DNA of 64,000 bases, taken from NCBI GenBank assembly GCA_029931535.1, contig JAQPZY010001471.1, positions 1,364,001 to 1,428,000 on the forward strand. The letters run 5' to 3'. The notes beneath the pieces were generated by a model, which saw nothing but the letters and a program-made list of their open reading frames with translations, was not told the DNA's origin and searched no databases. This DNA comes from Margaritifera margaritifera. Taxonomy: Eukaryota; Mollusca; Bivalvia; Unionida; Margaritiferidae. Both the position numbers and the translations under genes were made by a program. Positions 35,800 to 47,130 of the stretch are shown one piece after another. Positions within the stretch are counted from its first letter, which is position 1; each line of letters begins with the position of its first letter.

Positions 35800-36130
35800 T
35801 ACGTTCGTAGTCACATTTCAAAAACATGTCTTATTTTTTCTTTTACTGTTTTTCTTCTTGAATTTCTTAACCTCGATGGGTTCCTCAGCTGTTTCTTTTA
35901 CTTGTCTTGCTTTAAACATCTTTGCTGGAATGGGTTCTTCTACTTTTGAAATTTCTTCCTTTTTCACTTTTTACACTTTCTTGGGACACTTTGTAGACCA
36001 ATGACTATTTTCTGTACAATGATAATAGGTAACTTTATGTTTGTCTCTCTTTTATCCCGTCTAAGAGGTTCCTTTTGATGTTTTGAACATTTTGGAGCCC
36101 AACGTTCTTTCTCTTTTCAGACATAACAAG
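35800..36130 (-). pseudogene. gag-like basic tail with degenerate zinc knuckle
   Basis: The minus strand encodes HKVTYYHCTENSHWSTKCPKK, split here as YYHCTENSHWSTKCPKK, followed after a stop by a Lys/Glu-rich tail. This looks like a CCHC zinc knuckle with its first Cys replaced by Tyr. It lies at the heart of the palindrome and could be a remnant of a retroelement gag or another nucleic-acid-binding protein. Short and broken. Confidence 0.35.
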
Positions 36131-36559
36131 TATCTTGACTGTTATCTTGAGAGGAGTCTCCTGGAGTTTGTCCAGAAGTCTTGTTGGAGGTGGATTTTCA
36201 AATGACTTTGTAAAGCTCTAACCAGAAGTGTCGTCTGTTGTGACTCTTCCGTCTTCACAGATTGAAACTGCATGAGTGTTTTCTCTTAGGTAGAGCGAGT
36301 CTCTGTGATGTCAGAAGTCGTGGCATAGGAAGTCTTATAACGTGTTAGCTGTAACTGTCTTGCACACACGTGATTACGTGAAAAACCCAAACTGAAATTT
36401 AAAAAAAATAGAAGAAAAAAAAACATTCTGGCTGGCTTGAGAGTGGTTGTTGTTCCAACAAAACTTACTGTCAGTAACATATGACCCGTTTGACTCTATA
36501 CAGACACACACATGTAAAACCTATGTTCTCTTTTAACATTACATTTCACGTTTGACCCT

Positions 36560-36775
36560 GGGGCCCCGGGTGGCCGAGTGGTCTAAGGCGTTCGCCGTTA
36601 CAGATCACTGATATCGGCAAACGTGGGTATGTGAGAAAGCTTGCCAGTAGCTTCCCGTTGGTCGGTGGTTCTTCCAGGGGTTTTCCCGTGTTCCTCCTCC
36701 ACCAAATATACTGGCCGCCATGTATAGCCGATTGTGTGCTGTAAAATGGCTTTAAACCCACAAAACCACAAACCG
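36560..36775 (+). mobile_element. tRNA-Leu-like SINE, truncated tRNA head, with target duplication
   Basis: It opens ggggccccgggtggccgag with A box TGGCCGAGTGGTCTAAGG, but most of the B-box region is deleted. The tail 'ctggccgccatgtatagcc' and 'aaaatggctttaaaccc' matches the SINE at 38323-38567. TTGACCCT flanks it (36552-36559 and 36776-36783). It interrupts the palindrome's right arm. Confidence 0.9.
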
Positions 36776-38322
36776 TTGACCCTACAAAGACCCACGTACG
36801 TTAAACATACGGCGTAATATTAATTACCTGTTAGACCCCATACAGACCCATTTGATAATATTCAATCCATAAAATGAAGTAATGTTAATTCCCCGTTAGA
36901 TCCCTTACAGGCCCATTTGATACTGACGTAATATTAGACCCATAAAATGGGGTAATGTTAATTCTCGTTTGTGGAAGATGATATCATAGACTTTCTAAGA
37001 AGAAATGCAGTATCCACTTAATTGAGTAATGTGATATTACAAGGATCAGATTCGATAGTGTCTGGACAATATCGAGTGTATTTTCTTCATCAGTGCAGTC
37101 TTAGATTCCCATTAGAACATGTACTTACTTGTTTCGAACATGACGATGACAAAATAGACGTATAGACGTGTGTTTTGTCAACATTATGGCTATCTTTTTT
37201 TGTTTTTGTTTTTTAAAGCACAGAAACGTAGTGTGTATCGATGGCAAACCGACATTGTACTAGATCATTGAAAATCTAGTCTTCCTCCACAACGTTGTCA
37301 ACCTTGACATAAGTTCATGTTTGATGTTTGGTATTTGTACATGAAGAGGACTGTCCCAATCTTATATTGATCATTTATTGATGTTCGAGTTAGCGGGGCT
37401 TATCAACAATGTTGATTTAGAAGAAAAAAAGGTGTTAACTGGTTTTGTGTAAAATATTTTTTTTTACTCTCTTTCTCTCTGCAACTTTACAAGAAGTCGT
37501 CAGTTTGTAACACACTGACTACCGAAGAAACAAATCTACCTCAAAACATCAGCATTGCAACACAATTAAGCAAACAAATAGAGCAGCTGTTTTTTAGTGA
37601 AGAAAAAAAAAACCTAATGAAGTACACTCAGTCACTTATTTTTAAGTGCGATGCTGATTTTTTTGTCTATAATACAAAGTATTAATGTATTATTTCTTTT
37701 GGGGTTGCAATAGTCTCTCAGTATCATAAATATAGATTTTGGCAAAATTTTTAACAAACTGCCTGAATGAAAAAAAGAAGAAAACAAAACAAAATCTTTC
37801 TCACCTAATATTGAATATTTTTTGTAACAAAACTACCTGCCACTGAATTGGTAATATCGAAAATCACTTTCGCAAAACAGCTACAATTTCATTCATCTTA
37901 AGAAATGTAGCACGGCCAATATAACGTAAACCGACGAGATCAGTCAGTGATAGGGTTGACAAATTTGTACCAAAAAAAATAAATCCGATGAATGAAAATT
38001 TGCCTGACTTGATACTAAATTTGCTTGAAATACAACTTGCTGCGAGTAACAAAGGTAGAGGGTTTTTACTGAGAATCTTAACTTTGGACTAGCCAAAATT
38101 GTAACCCTTCCCACACTCACCCCTCCCCCCCCCCCCCGGCCCACCCCCACTTATATGGGCTTCATATATAATTTATAAAGGATTTATGTTTGTGTTTGTA
38201 AAAAGTAAGTCAGTTCCCTGTTCTTAAGTATGTGCATGTTTATTCTTCTCTTCATTCTGTGCAATGTCTATCTAAAGCTATTTTGTCCTTTTCTTTCACT
38301 CCCTGTATACTAGTATTTTGCT

Positions 38323-38567
38323 GGGGCCCCGGGTGGCCGAGTGGTCTAAGGCGCTCGCCTTTACCGACCACTGCCATCTCACCTCTGTCTGCGTGGGTTC
38401 GAGTCTCGGGCTTGGCCAATGTGGATATGTGAGAAAGCTTGCCAGTAGCTTCCCGTGGGCCGGTGGTTCTTCCCGGGGTTTTCCCGGGTTCTTCCTCCAC
38501 CAGATAAAACTGGCCGCCATGTATAGCCTATCATGTGCTGAAAAATGGCGTTAAACCCACTACAACA
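38323..38567 (+). mobile_element. tRNA-Leu-like SINE, full length, with target duplication
   Basis: The head resembles tRNA-Leu: A box TGGCCGAGTGGTCTAAGG and B box GGGTTCGAGTC, 50 bases apart. The body is followed by 'gaaagcttgccagtagcttc', 'actggccgccatgtatagcc' and a 3' end 'ggcgttaaacccac' plus short CAA repeats. ACTAGTATT occurs on both sides (38309-38317 and 38568-38576). The intact Pol III boxes make this a plausible young copy, but it is not a functional tRNA. Confidence 0.92.
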
Positions 38568-39660
38568 ACTAGTATTGCTAAGACTGTAGGAATTAAGAGG
38601 GTGGTACGGGAACAGTAGTTTTTTTTTTAAAGGGAATGGTAAAGAACTTATAGAAGGAAAAGGGGTTTTACGTTATTTATAAGGAGATCATATTGTGATA
38701 GGGGGATAGGGAAGGTAGTTTTATTTATAAGGGTTTAAAATTCTATTTTTATACCCCTTCTTTTACATTCTACCCTGTGTGGTCAATAGATAAGTGGGTG
38801 CTGGTCAGATATTAGGTGTAGTTTTAACATTACATCTCTCGTTAGAGGCCATAGAGACCCACACATGTTAAACCTACGGCGTAATGTTAATTCCTGTTAG
38901 ATGCCAGGGAACCCCACCATGTTAAATTCCCGTTAGAGGATATAGTGAGATTCCCATGTTAAATTCCCGTTAGAGGTAACAGTGACAATTCCATGTTAAA
39001 TTACCATTGTACCTAATCTGATCAAAATCAAGATCTACTTATGATAAGTAGATCTGACACACACCGATAAAGGCCCATGTTTTAGTGACCTTTGGAATTC
39101 CCAGTTCACTTATTTTTAGTAACCTATCAGATAAGGCGTTGCATTTCGTGTTAAGGAAAGTTATCGTTAGAAACGTTATGTTCCAAATGACCTTTTTCAC
39201 TTTCATAAATGTGAAAGCTGTAATTTGACTGGTGAATCAAAAGGTCAACAGAACATGACCTCGTACTGGTCTCTGTCAGATCTCCATTATGTCGGAAATC
39301 TCGATTTTAATCAGATTACCTTGTACCCAAAGTGACATTTCTCCATGTTAAATTTCCATTAGAGGCCAGAGTGCCATTCTCATATTAAATTCCAGTTTGA
39401 CACTATAATCCAAAGACCATTTAGACATAGGATTACCCATTGTCGCTAAAGTGCCATTCACATGTTAAATTCCCGTTTGGGTCCATAGTGCTATTCGCAT
39501 GTTAAATTCCCGTTAAAGGCCTAAGTGCCATTCAGATGTTAATTTCCCATTTGTGGCTATAATCCACAGGCCTTTTAACATACGATTCCCCTTATGCACC
39601 AGATCGCCACACTCTACTACTTTTTGATATGTTAAATGCCAATAGGAAATCCCACAAAGA

Positions 39661-41400
39661 GTCGTTGCCATGCATACTGCCAAGTTTTATTGATTTTACC
39701 CAAATCATGTTACACTGTTTTCTGTATCTGCTCATAGATTTATGATTGTCAGATTTTAAAGTGGGGTTATCAAAGATGTTGAATGGTTTGTATGTGAAGT
39801 AATCTTTTTCAGTATAGCAGATTTTAATCTCGTTAAATATTTGTGCAATGTCTGGATTAACTGGATCGTTAAACTCAGATGCGGGAGAAGGGTAAGTTGC
39901 TGTACTTGTTAGTCATTGAATCTGATGTCCATCACGTTAGAAGTATAATCTATTACTTTAGGACTGGAGTCCATCAATGTTTTTCTAGGGTCTACAAATG
40001 CAATATCGTATCTTTGTCTTTGTCTAATATCCATTATTTAATTATTAAAATAAATATTACGGCATTTGCTTTTCATGAGCAAATACATTGAGCTCCTCTT
40101 TATTGCTTTTCCCATTCATTTCTTATTGATTGCTCTCTCTGATCTTTCTAATTCCTCCCCTGTAATACCATCTTAATAGCACTGTTTATATATCTGGTAT
40201 TTTTGCATTTCATGTTTGCATTTGTTCTATTGTTTTTCATTTATTGGCTTTTTTTTTTTTTTTACAACTTATTCTACCTCTGGTACACATTGCTTCCAGC
40301 ATGATTGTTCCAATATTTTTTGTGCAGTCTTTGATACTTATTTGTGTATTATAATTTAAATTACCACCATATGTCAAATGAAATTTCGGAAATAAGTGTG
40401 TCTTCCATATTTGTATATTAGCACACTGTAAAAGGTGTACCATATTTTACCCCATTAATGTGGTGCGAAAATTCTTCCCATATCAATTGGTTTTGGTTTA
40501 TTTTGCGGTAAGTCTTTCTGATTTCATGTTTTATAGAAATATATTAAAAATTATACAGTGTACAAATTTAGTTCAGGAAAAAGTGCATAGTTGTTGTAGT
40601 TGCTATATTTTCTCGAGTTACATTTTCAAAATATTTTAATGTCTTCATAATTGCATCAACATTTATGTTATTATCATTATCGCTAATTCTGTTCAAAATC
40701 TTATAGACTAGACTGCAGTCTTTTAACTATTTGTTTTCAATGTTTTGGTTATATGGTAGGAATTAGTTCCTGATTTTTGTATCTTGCATTGTTTAATTTC
40801 TTCCGTAACGTCATTTACCATATGCAGATTGTAGTCATCTTATCACGTTTCTCACGTGTACGAGTTTGTTGCCTAATTGTGATGTTTTGAATGAACCTAC
40901 TTTTTCCCTCTGCTATTGTAATTAACACAAATTCACATATCATACATGTTTTAACTAATGTATGCTCTAATGCGCCATTCATTATGCATCTCTCACATTC
41001 GTAACCTTTCAGAAACTGAAAGCTCTTCTTCTCCTTATTACTGTTATTCATGTATTCTTCCTACACCATTGATTTAATGACGTAATGTATTTTCAGTCGG
41101 TTTCCAGCTGTTACATGATTCAGCATATCCTTCCAATTTCACAATTTCATATCTTATAGCGTTCATTATTTTGATCTTTAACTGTTTTTCAGCCTTGAAT
41201 ATGTCGGCGTGTTTGTCCTATACAGATCAGATTCTCACTATACTTAAAGTCTGCTAGCTTGCAAACAAACTGGTTCACCTAAACGTAAGTGCCCAATTTT
41301 AAATAGTCCTCGGAAAAGTTTAGAAGGTACCCCGTTATAAAAAATATTTTCTATTTTGAGATTTATACTGTTTCATCATTTATTACATATTGGTTATTCA
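39661..41400. other. AT-rich region beside the integrase relic; no intact gene
   Basis: Minus-strand frames give scattered protein-like fragments (for example FPKFHLTYGGNLNY near 40370 and YECERCIMNGALEHTLVKTC near 40960, with two CxxC-like pairs), but all are short and broken. They may be further remains of the element carrying the integrase at 41420-42020. Confidence 0.35.
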
Positions 41401-41419
41401 AACGAATCTGCTGTTAAAA

Positions 41420-42020
41420 TACCAAATAGATTGATCCATACCTTTGATCCGTTGTCTTCCTTGCTTGCTCGAACTGGAGTCATGTCTATTGATCTGTGAT
41501 GAGTGTTATTGTAATCATCAATTAGCTCTGATAAAACGTCAACATATTTTCTGGTTCTATTATTCCAGAAATACTTCTACCTTCTTTTCTTTAGCGTTCT
41601 TCTGAACCTTTCCACTATATATGCTTTTTTGCCTGAATAAGCTGAGATAGGTATTCAGTGTTCTCGTTTCCAACAGATCGTTAACATTCCTATTGTAAAC
41701 TCTTTTTCCTCATCAAATTGTATCTTTTCAGGCTTTCTCTATTTGAAAATTGTTTTAAAAAGCATTGTATATGTCATCCCTCTTTTTGCTTTTGCTTTCT
41801 CTGCCCAAGCGAAGACATGCAATTTTATCCATTGTTCTGCTGTTCGTATGCTTGCATGTCTAAAACATCTACCATTCATTGGTCATCCACGTGACTAACA
41901 TAGATCATTATATGTGGAAATCTTTTTCGCTTGCTTGTTTAATATGTAGGTAGATTATTCAGTTAACCATTCTTTAAATTCTCTGTATTTAACTTTTTTC
42001 CCACCTGTCTAACTTGTTGT
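41420..42020 (-). pseudogene. Polinton/Maverick-type integrase relic (retroviral-type rve fold)
   Basis: Minus-strand frames contain SHVDDQ.MVDVLDMQ near 41880, which is the N-terminal start of the rve core with its first catalytic Asp, and further on AYIVERFRRTLKKR and DDYNNTHHRSIDMTPV near 41500, the conserved C-terminal core. An in-frame stop interrupts the first motif, and the stretch between the motifs is shortened and shifted. The motif combination is typical of Polinton/Maverick and related large DNA elements rather than LTR retroelements. It cannot be functional. Confidence 0.7.
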
Positions 42021-42299
42021 CGCAATTGATTGACACTTGTGTAAGCAACTGGCTTTTCAGTATCGCAGTAAAGATATCTTTGTCAGTTATATAAAAGAAA
42101 ATAAAAACATCCAGAGAATACTTTATGCTTTATACGTTGTCTTTAGGTGCTATCAACAGGTCAACTGTGGGAGCGTCTAAAACATGTACTTTTATTTTCA
42201 ACAAGTTGCACTGTTTTCTTTTTCCATCCTTTCAAATGTATAAATTATTTCATATTTATATCCAATTTTGTGATTACATTGGTTGAATATGGAACAGCT

Positions 42300-42700
42300 A
42301 CTTCATATACAAAATCAGCATGTGGTGTTTTAAATCTGGCTTTGTCTTCTATCAGTTCTATCCCTCTTTCAAACTGTACTGTACATTTAGGTGCATACAA
42401 ATTTGTGTATTTACCTATTCATTCCTTCTTGGCATTTTACTGTTTTAGCCATTTTGCTTTCAAAGCTGTTGCTGCTTGTTTCAAGGTTATTATTATTAAA
42501 TGTAAAAACGAAAAGAAAAAAAAAATATGCACCTTTTCTAAAGTTTTGGGGTATATCTTTTTCATGTTGGAGATCAACACATTAACACTTATTCTCTTTA
42601 ATAGTTTTGTTCGACACAAGCGGTTTTGACGAAACTTGTGTCCCATCCAAGCATGTAAACAAACATTCCTGATCTCTTTATACTGACATCGTGGCTTCAT
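42300..42700 (-). pseudogene. coding relic upstream of the integrase, family unknown
   Basis: An 87-codon minus-strand frame (42437-42700) and the following sequence read as protein-like text: YKEIRNVCLHAWMGHKFRQN, LCRTKLLKRISVNVLISNMK, then FERGIELIEDKARFKTPHAD. It lies just 5' of the integrase relic on the same strand and may be part of the same large element. I do not recognise the family. An overlapping 160-codon plus-strand frame is probably its shadow. Confidence 0.4.
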
Positions 42701-42719
42701 GTTAAAGTCATTAACTATT

Positions 42720-44160
42720 TATATCAACTCTCTGAAAACTGTTGGTTTTAACACAATGGAACTATGTGTTTCAGTCAGTATTTAAGATGTGAACGAAATT
42801 CAAGTTTTTATTTTGCATTCGTTTCGCCGTTTGACGGTGCTTTGCTTGTGCTCCCTTCGTGGCTCAGCAGCTGCGCTAGTGACAAGTCTTTACAACGTTG
42901 GTATCTGATATCCCTTTTTTTTCATTTCATTTGATGATTTTTCAGTGGTAGCATTTTATCATAGCCATTTATTGTAGTAGTAGGATTTCAAATAGCATGG
43001 TAGTAGATTATGGCTAGAGTAGATAAATATAGTTCGTTTGTCTGTGGTTTTGTAGTCAGTGCATATTGAACTGCCATTATTTTAATACAAAAATGAGGTG
43101 AAGCCCCTATTGTAGTTGCAATTAACAGTATTAATTTAATAGTTGGACTAATACACTAGAACTATGCACATTTACATACTATTTTCAATGCTAAGCCCAT
43201 TTGAAGATGAACGATGTTGTCTTCATCCTTGTTATTTCATCGTGGTTAGGAATTTATGCCCAACAGCTGTAATAAAAAAATTGGGTCAGTTTTAATAGCC
43301 TGAAACTGTCGCAGACGTTGCTTTTAGTGATGACACATCATCTTGTCAATGTGACTTTAATGAAGTTTGTATGATGTAATAACAACCATGGGCTTGAGAG
43401 CGGTTCAAAATTGCCATTATTTACATCCGATATTTTTTTCTTTCTATCATGCGATGGAAAGGCTGAGGAAATTCCAATTGTATCGACATACATTCGAGGT
43501 ATGATCCGTAGGATTGACCTCGAAGTTGCGAATGGTTCTCTTAATGAATGAAATTCAAAATGGCTGCCTTTACAACGAATATGAGTTGTTGTTGTTGTTG
43601 TTGTTGTGTGTGTGTGTATTTTTGGTTGTTTGTTGTTTTGTTTTCCTATGGAAAGGCCGATGATGCTCCCTATTCGGACAAAATAAAAATAAAAAATAAG
43701 ACTCAGAGGAAAGAAATCTTACCTTTAATATGAGTAATAGGTGCTATAGGTTGAGAAATATTAAAAGACAGAAAATTAAAAAGCAAGATATAATTCCTAA
43801 TCAGTACAAGTATAGCTTATGTTTTTATTTTGCCAAGGCTCGCAAAAAAAATAAAAAAAATAAATTAACCTATTCGTCTCATAAATTTCAATTTTTTAAT
43901 TACAAAGTTGTATGAATAACATGAAAAATTAAATGTCCAGGTATTTCATTGATTGTTGAAACGTCGTTGAGTTTTTTTGTTTTTGTTTTTTTTTAAGCAT
44001 CTATCATTTTATATAAGAATCTGTTTTTGCACACCTTACCGGATGTTCGTCCGCCAAAAACTTACCAATTTGGAAAGTAGCACTCAGTCTCTTCAGAAAG
44101 TTGAAATTATTCGACTCGCATCGGAAAGGTACGAAGATATTCCGAATGTATGTCGATAAC
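42720..44160. other. AT-rich region, no gene seen
   Basis: Contains a (GTT)n/(GT)n microsatellite at about 43585-43618 and several A-rich runs. No supported coding region. Confidence 0.5.
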
Positions 44161-44565
44161 CACCATTTGGGCCGCTTCGGCTATTTAAGAAACAAGGATT
44201 AACCCATTCAGCGCAACAATTTACAGATAAATCTCACAGTTACAAATGTACCCCCCTACCGATTTTAAAGACGAAAAGCATCAAGGATATAAAAAAAATG
44301 CACAAACTTAGTTATTTCATTCATCAATTTATAATTTCTAACCTGATTGTCGCCAGGTGGCACCTAACATTGTCATCTTGTTCGCATTTCAAACCAAACG
44401 GACGCTGTCGTTGTAAACAACCAGACACACAGCTCACTGTCCTTTTCCGGTTTCTAGAACAGTCCATTTTCAGGAAAACTGTCGGCTGCATCCAATATTT
44501 GCAACGAATAGTTTTAATATTTCTAAAAATAATGGAATACAATAAAATGTGAACACTTACATATA

Positions 44566-45098
44566 GGGATCATCCATAAAGGACGTCCGCAAAGATGGGG
44601 GGTGGGGGGGGTGTACAAATGCGGACAAGGGGGGAGGGGGTGTAAAGGACCTTGCGGACGTCCGCAAGCTCGTATTTTTTGTTATGATATTCTGTGTTGA
44701 ACAGCTGCTTTAGGTCTATTGCGTGTATTCCAGTATGTTTTGTGGACGTCCTTTATGGGTGATCCCTAAGTATAAATTATTTGTTAATTTCAATTTGTAC
44801 GATTCGTGCCACAGAATATATATGAATGGGTTGGCATTAATACATAGGTCTGGCTCCCAGTGCCTGAGGTTGATTATGTGGCCCACATATCGGCCCTGAG
44901 CGAGTATACAAATAGCCAAGTAAGATGCACCAGCTATTACACTGCCAGACCATAGAGCAGTGTATAATGCTAGATGGGGACATCCGCAGCCCGGGGGGGG
45001 GGGGGGGAGAGTGTAAGCCACATGCGGACAAAAGCGAACAAGGGGAGGGGGGGTAGGAAAACAGGTATTAAATGCGGACGTCCCTTATGGACAACCCC
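44566..45098. mobile_element. MITE-like element with ATA duplication, copy 2
   Basis: Near-identical to 5147-5695 over its whole length, including the internal end-like motif and G-runs. It is flanked by ATA on both sides (44563-44565 and 45099-45101). High identity between copies 39 kb apart implies recent amplification. It sits inside the left arm of the 44245-47665 element, which dates it as younger than that element. Confidence 0.9.
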
Positions 45099-46248
45099 AT
45101 AGGTATTATAAGGGATGTATATCCCAAAGTTAAGGCAATTTAAGGAATTATTCAGAGCTTATCGAAGACGGCGAACTACATCACATCTGTTGTCGCGCAA
45201 ATATGGCAGTAGCAGAGCCTGTCACTATAAGAGTATAGGGCGTAAAGGGAGCCCTGTGTTAAATAGGGTCGAAAATGTAAAGGGGTCTACGGGAATTTAA
45301 CATAGGCGCCATCTTGGTTAATATGTGTCGTAATAGTGTAGCATGAGGTGACGGTCTGCACTCAAAACGGAAAAAACATATGACGTCATGGGTTTCAAGG
45401 GATGAGGCTGTCTGTTTTGGACCTCTAAATGAAATGTCGTAGAGGAGTTCCAATGAGAAAAAGGGTCGAAAATGTCTAGGGGTCTACGGGAATTAAACAT
45501 GGGAAAATATGACCCTATAAATTTATAGCGACAAAGAGTCGAAAGTTAATGGGGACAAACACTGTCTGTTTTGTAACAGTGTTGCGTGTATTTGGAAGAG
45601 AAATGCGAGTTTGGTTTGCCCTCTACATGAAATTCTGAAGAGGAGTCCTGTGTTAAATAGGGGCGACTAAGTGTCCTGTTTTTTCATTCATCCCACAAAA
45701 GTCCATTTGTAAACAACCAGACACAAAAAATTACGACCACTGTCTCTCACAGCACAAGATAAACCTACGACGTGCCCGTGTGCCTATCAAGCTACCGACA
45801 TTATGATAATATATTGATGAATACAATTTTTAGTAGTCTTTCTGACAGAAATGAGATTTAGCGGTAGTTGGATACAGTCGCTATTTCACTCCACACCTAA
45901 CGTAAATTGAAGTTAGTCAGTTCATTAAAAAAAAAAAAAAAAAATTAGCTCTAACATATCTTAGATTTGTGATGAATGAGAAAATTCTGCCAGCTTGACA
46001 ACATGGAATTTCTATGAGACCGAGTTGTTTACTTAAACACAAAATAGTTGCAATTGCATCGTTAGGCCTGGCGGTTGTCCTTCAAGCATCGAAGACTCCC
46101 GTTTAGGAGCTTGGACCTACGAACATCGATAAGAGCTTATTTTTAGTTTGCCAGTGATCCTAAAATGTACAGCTACCAGTACAGTGTCAAACAAGGAGAA
46201 CTTCATACCACTTAAATCTGGAGCAAACCACTTCGTCACTCATTATAA

Positions 46249-46763
46249 GTGATTTCATTGGCAAACAAACTTTTCTTTTACCGCCTTAGCTTCGGATTGG
46301 TGGCATTTTCTATTCACCCAGTGAGAAAATTAGATGTGTTTTTCTGCACCTCACTGTTTGTCACTTTACAAGAAACTAACGCACGACCTATCCTACGGTT
46401 TGTGATGAATGAACATTTGCTCTCCTTATGCGAAAAAAACTCCCTGGAGTATTGGGATGTGATTTGACAACCTTCATTTGGTCTGTCCAAAATATGATCC
46501 TGGATACTTTAGAAGTGAAGAGGATTCGTAGTTTACCTTTGGAGCTGCGAGAACGTATTTACAGAGAGTTTGACAAAATTCAAGTGAAACGCAAATTGCA
46601 TTCTCTACGACATAGACGTTTTAACCGTCGGTATCTGCTTTCTCTAAGAATACTGATTAGTTTGAAAGTGTTCAAATTGTCAGACTTTGATCAAGGTCCC
46701 ATATCGATAGTAAAGACTTTGGATGTCACGACTTTTACCTACAAGGTTGGCGTGTTACACTGA
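46249..46763 (+). pseudogene. unfamiliar coding relic, copy A, with frameshift
   Basis: Two overlapping plus-strand frames (46249-46467 and 46428-46763) read as one protein broken by a shift near 46430-46465. The second contains RSLPLELRERIYREFDKIQV then KRKLHSLRHRRF. A second, worse copy of this block lies near 47000. LPxELRxRIY recalls F-box-like motifs, but the resemblance is short. It lies in the interior of the long-TIR element and may be its cargo or former transposase. Function unknown. Confidence 0.45.
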
Positions 46764-46884
46764 ATTCCATGGCACGAAGTCAAGAAAAAATGTTCATGAC
46801 TTACAGGAATTTTTTTTTTTTTTTTTTTTTTTTTTAAAGTATCGCCTCAAGAAGAGACTTCTTCACAACGGATCGTGTGTGAGT

Positions 46885-47130
46885 TAGTGACTGAATTTCA
46901 ACGCCATGATTATTCCATCTGGCAAACGTACCGCTATTCCATCAAAAAGACATTCCTGTAAATGGACAGTTTCTAAGAACCCAATCAGAATCTACCATTG
47001 GAACTGCGTGAGCGCATTTACCACTACTTTGTACAGATTCCGGTGAAACGTAAAGAACAATTTCATTATTTACTCTTAGCCATAATTATGAAATTAACAA
47101 ATGGACTTTTGCGAGATGAATGAAACCTAG
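46885..47130 (+). pseudogene. unfamiliar coding relic, copy B
   Basis: A plus-strand frame gives LPLELRERIYHYFVQIPVKR about 440 bases after copy A's LPLELRERIYREFDKIQVKR, preceded by HDYSIWQTYRYSIKKTF and interrupted by stops. This is clear tandem duplication of one coding unit followed by decay. Confidence 0.45.

Larger units (their letters stand above)
34570..39660. repeat. imperfect giant palindrome with TTAACAT-type subrepeats
   Basis: The left arm (34570-35345) and right arm (36430-39660) are inverted at several nested levels. 'aattaacattatgcc' plus 'ggtttaacatgtgtggg' (about 34780) pairs with 38860-38890 inverted. 'ccagcacccagttaa' (about 35090) pairs with 'aagtgggtgctgg' (about 38790). 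'cgctagctcgaacatcaata' (about 35176) pairs with 37382 on. 'atgttactgacattaagc' (about 35299) pairs with 36450-36480. Both arms contain many 40-45-base units of the form 'catgttaaattcccgttag'. The centre is near 36 kb. Confidence 0.7.

Noticed and set aside
38323..38400. Possible tRNA-Leu gene
   Set aside because: The tRNA-like sequence continues into a shared SINE body with target duplications; the acceptor stem does not close.
42147..42629. 160-codon plus-strand open frame, the longest in the window
   Set aside because: Its minus-strand counterpart reads more like protein and lies in line with the integrase relic; the plus frame is low-complexity hydrophobic text without family resemblance.
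46428..46763. Calling the 111-codon frame an expressed gene
   Set aside because: The preceding frame overlaps with a shift, the second copy is broken, and both lie inside a mobile element, so a relic is more likely.
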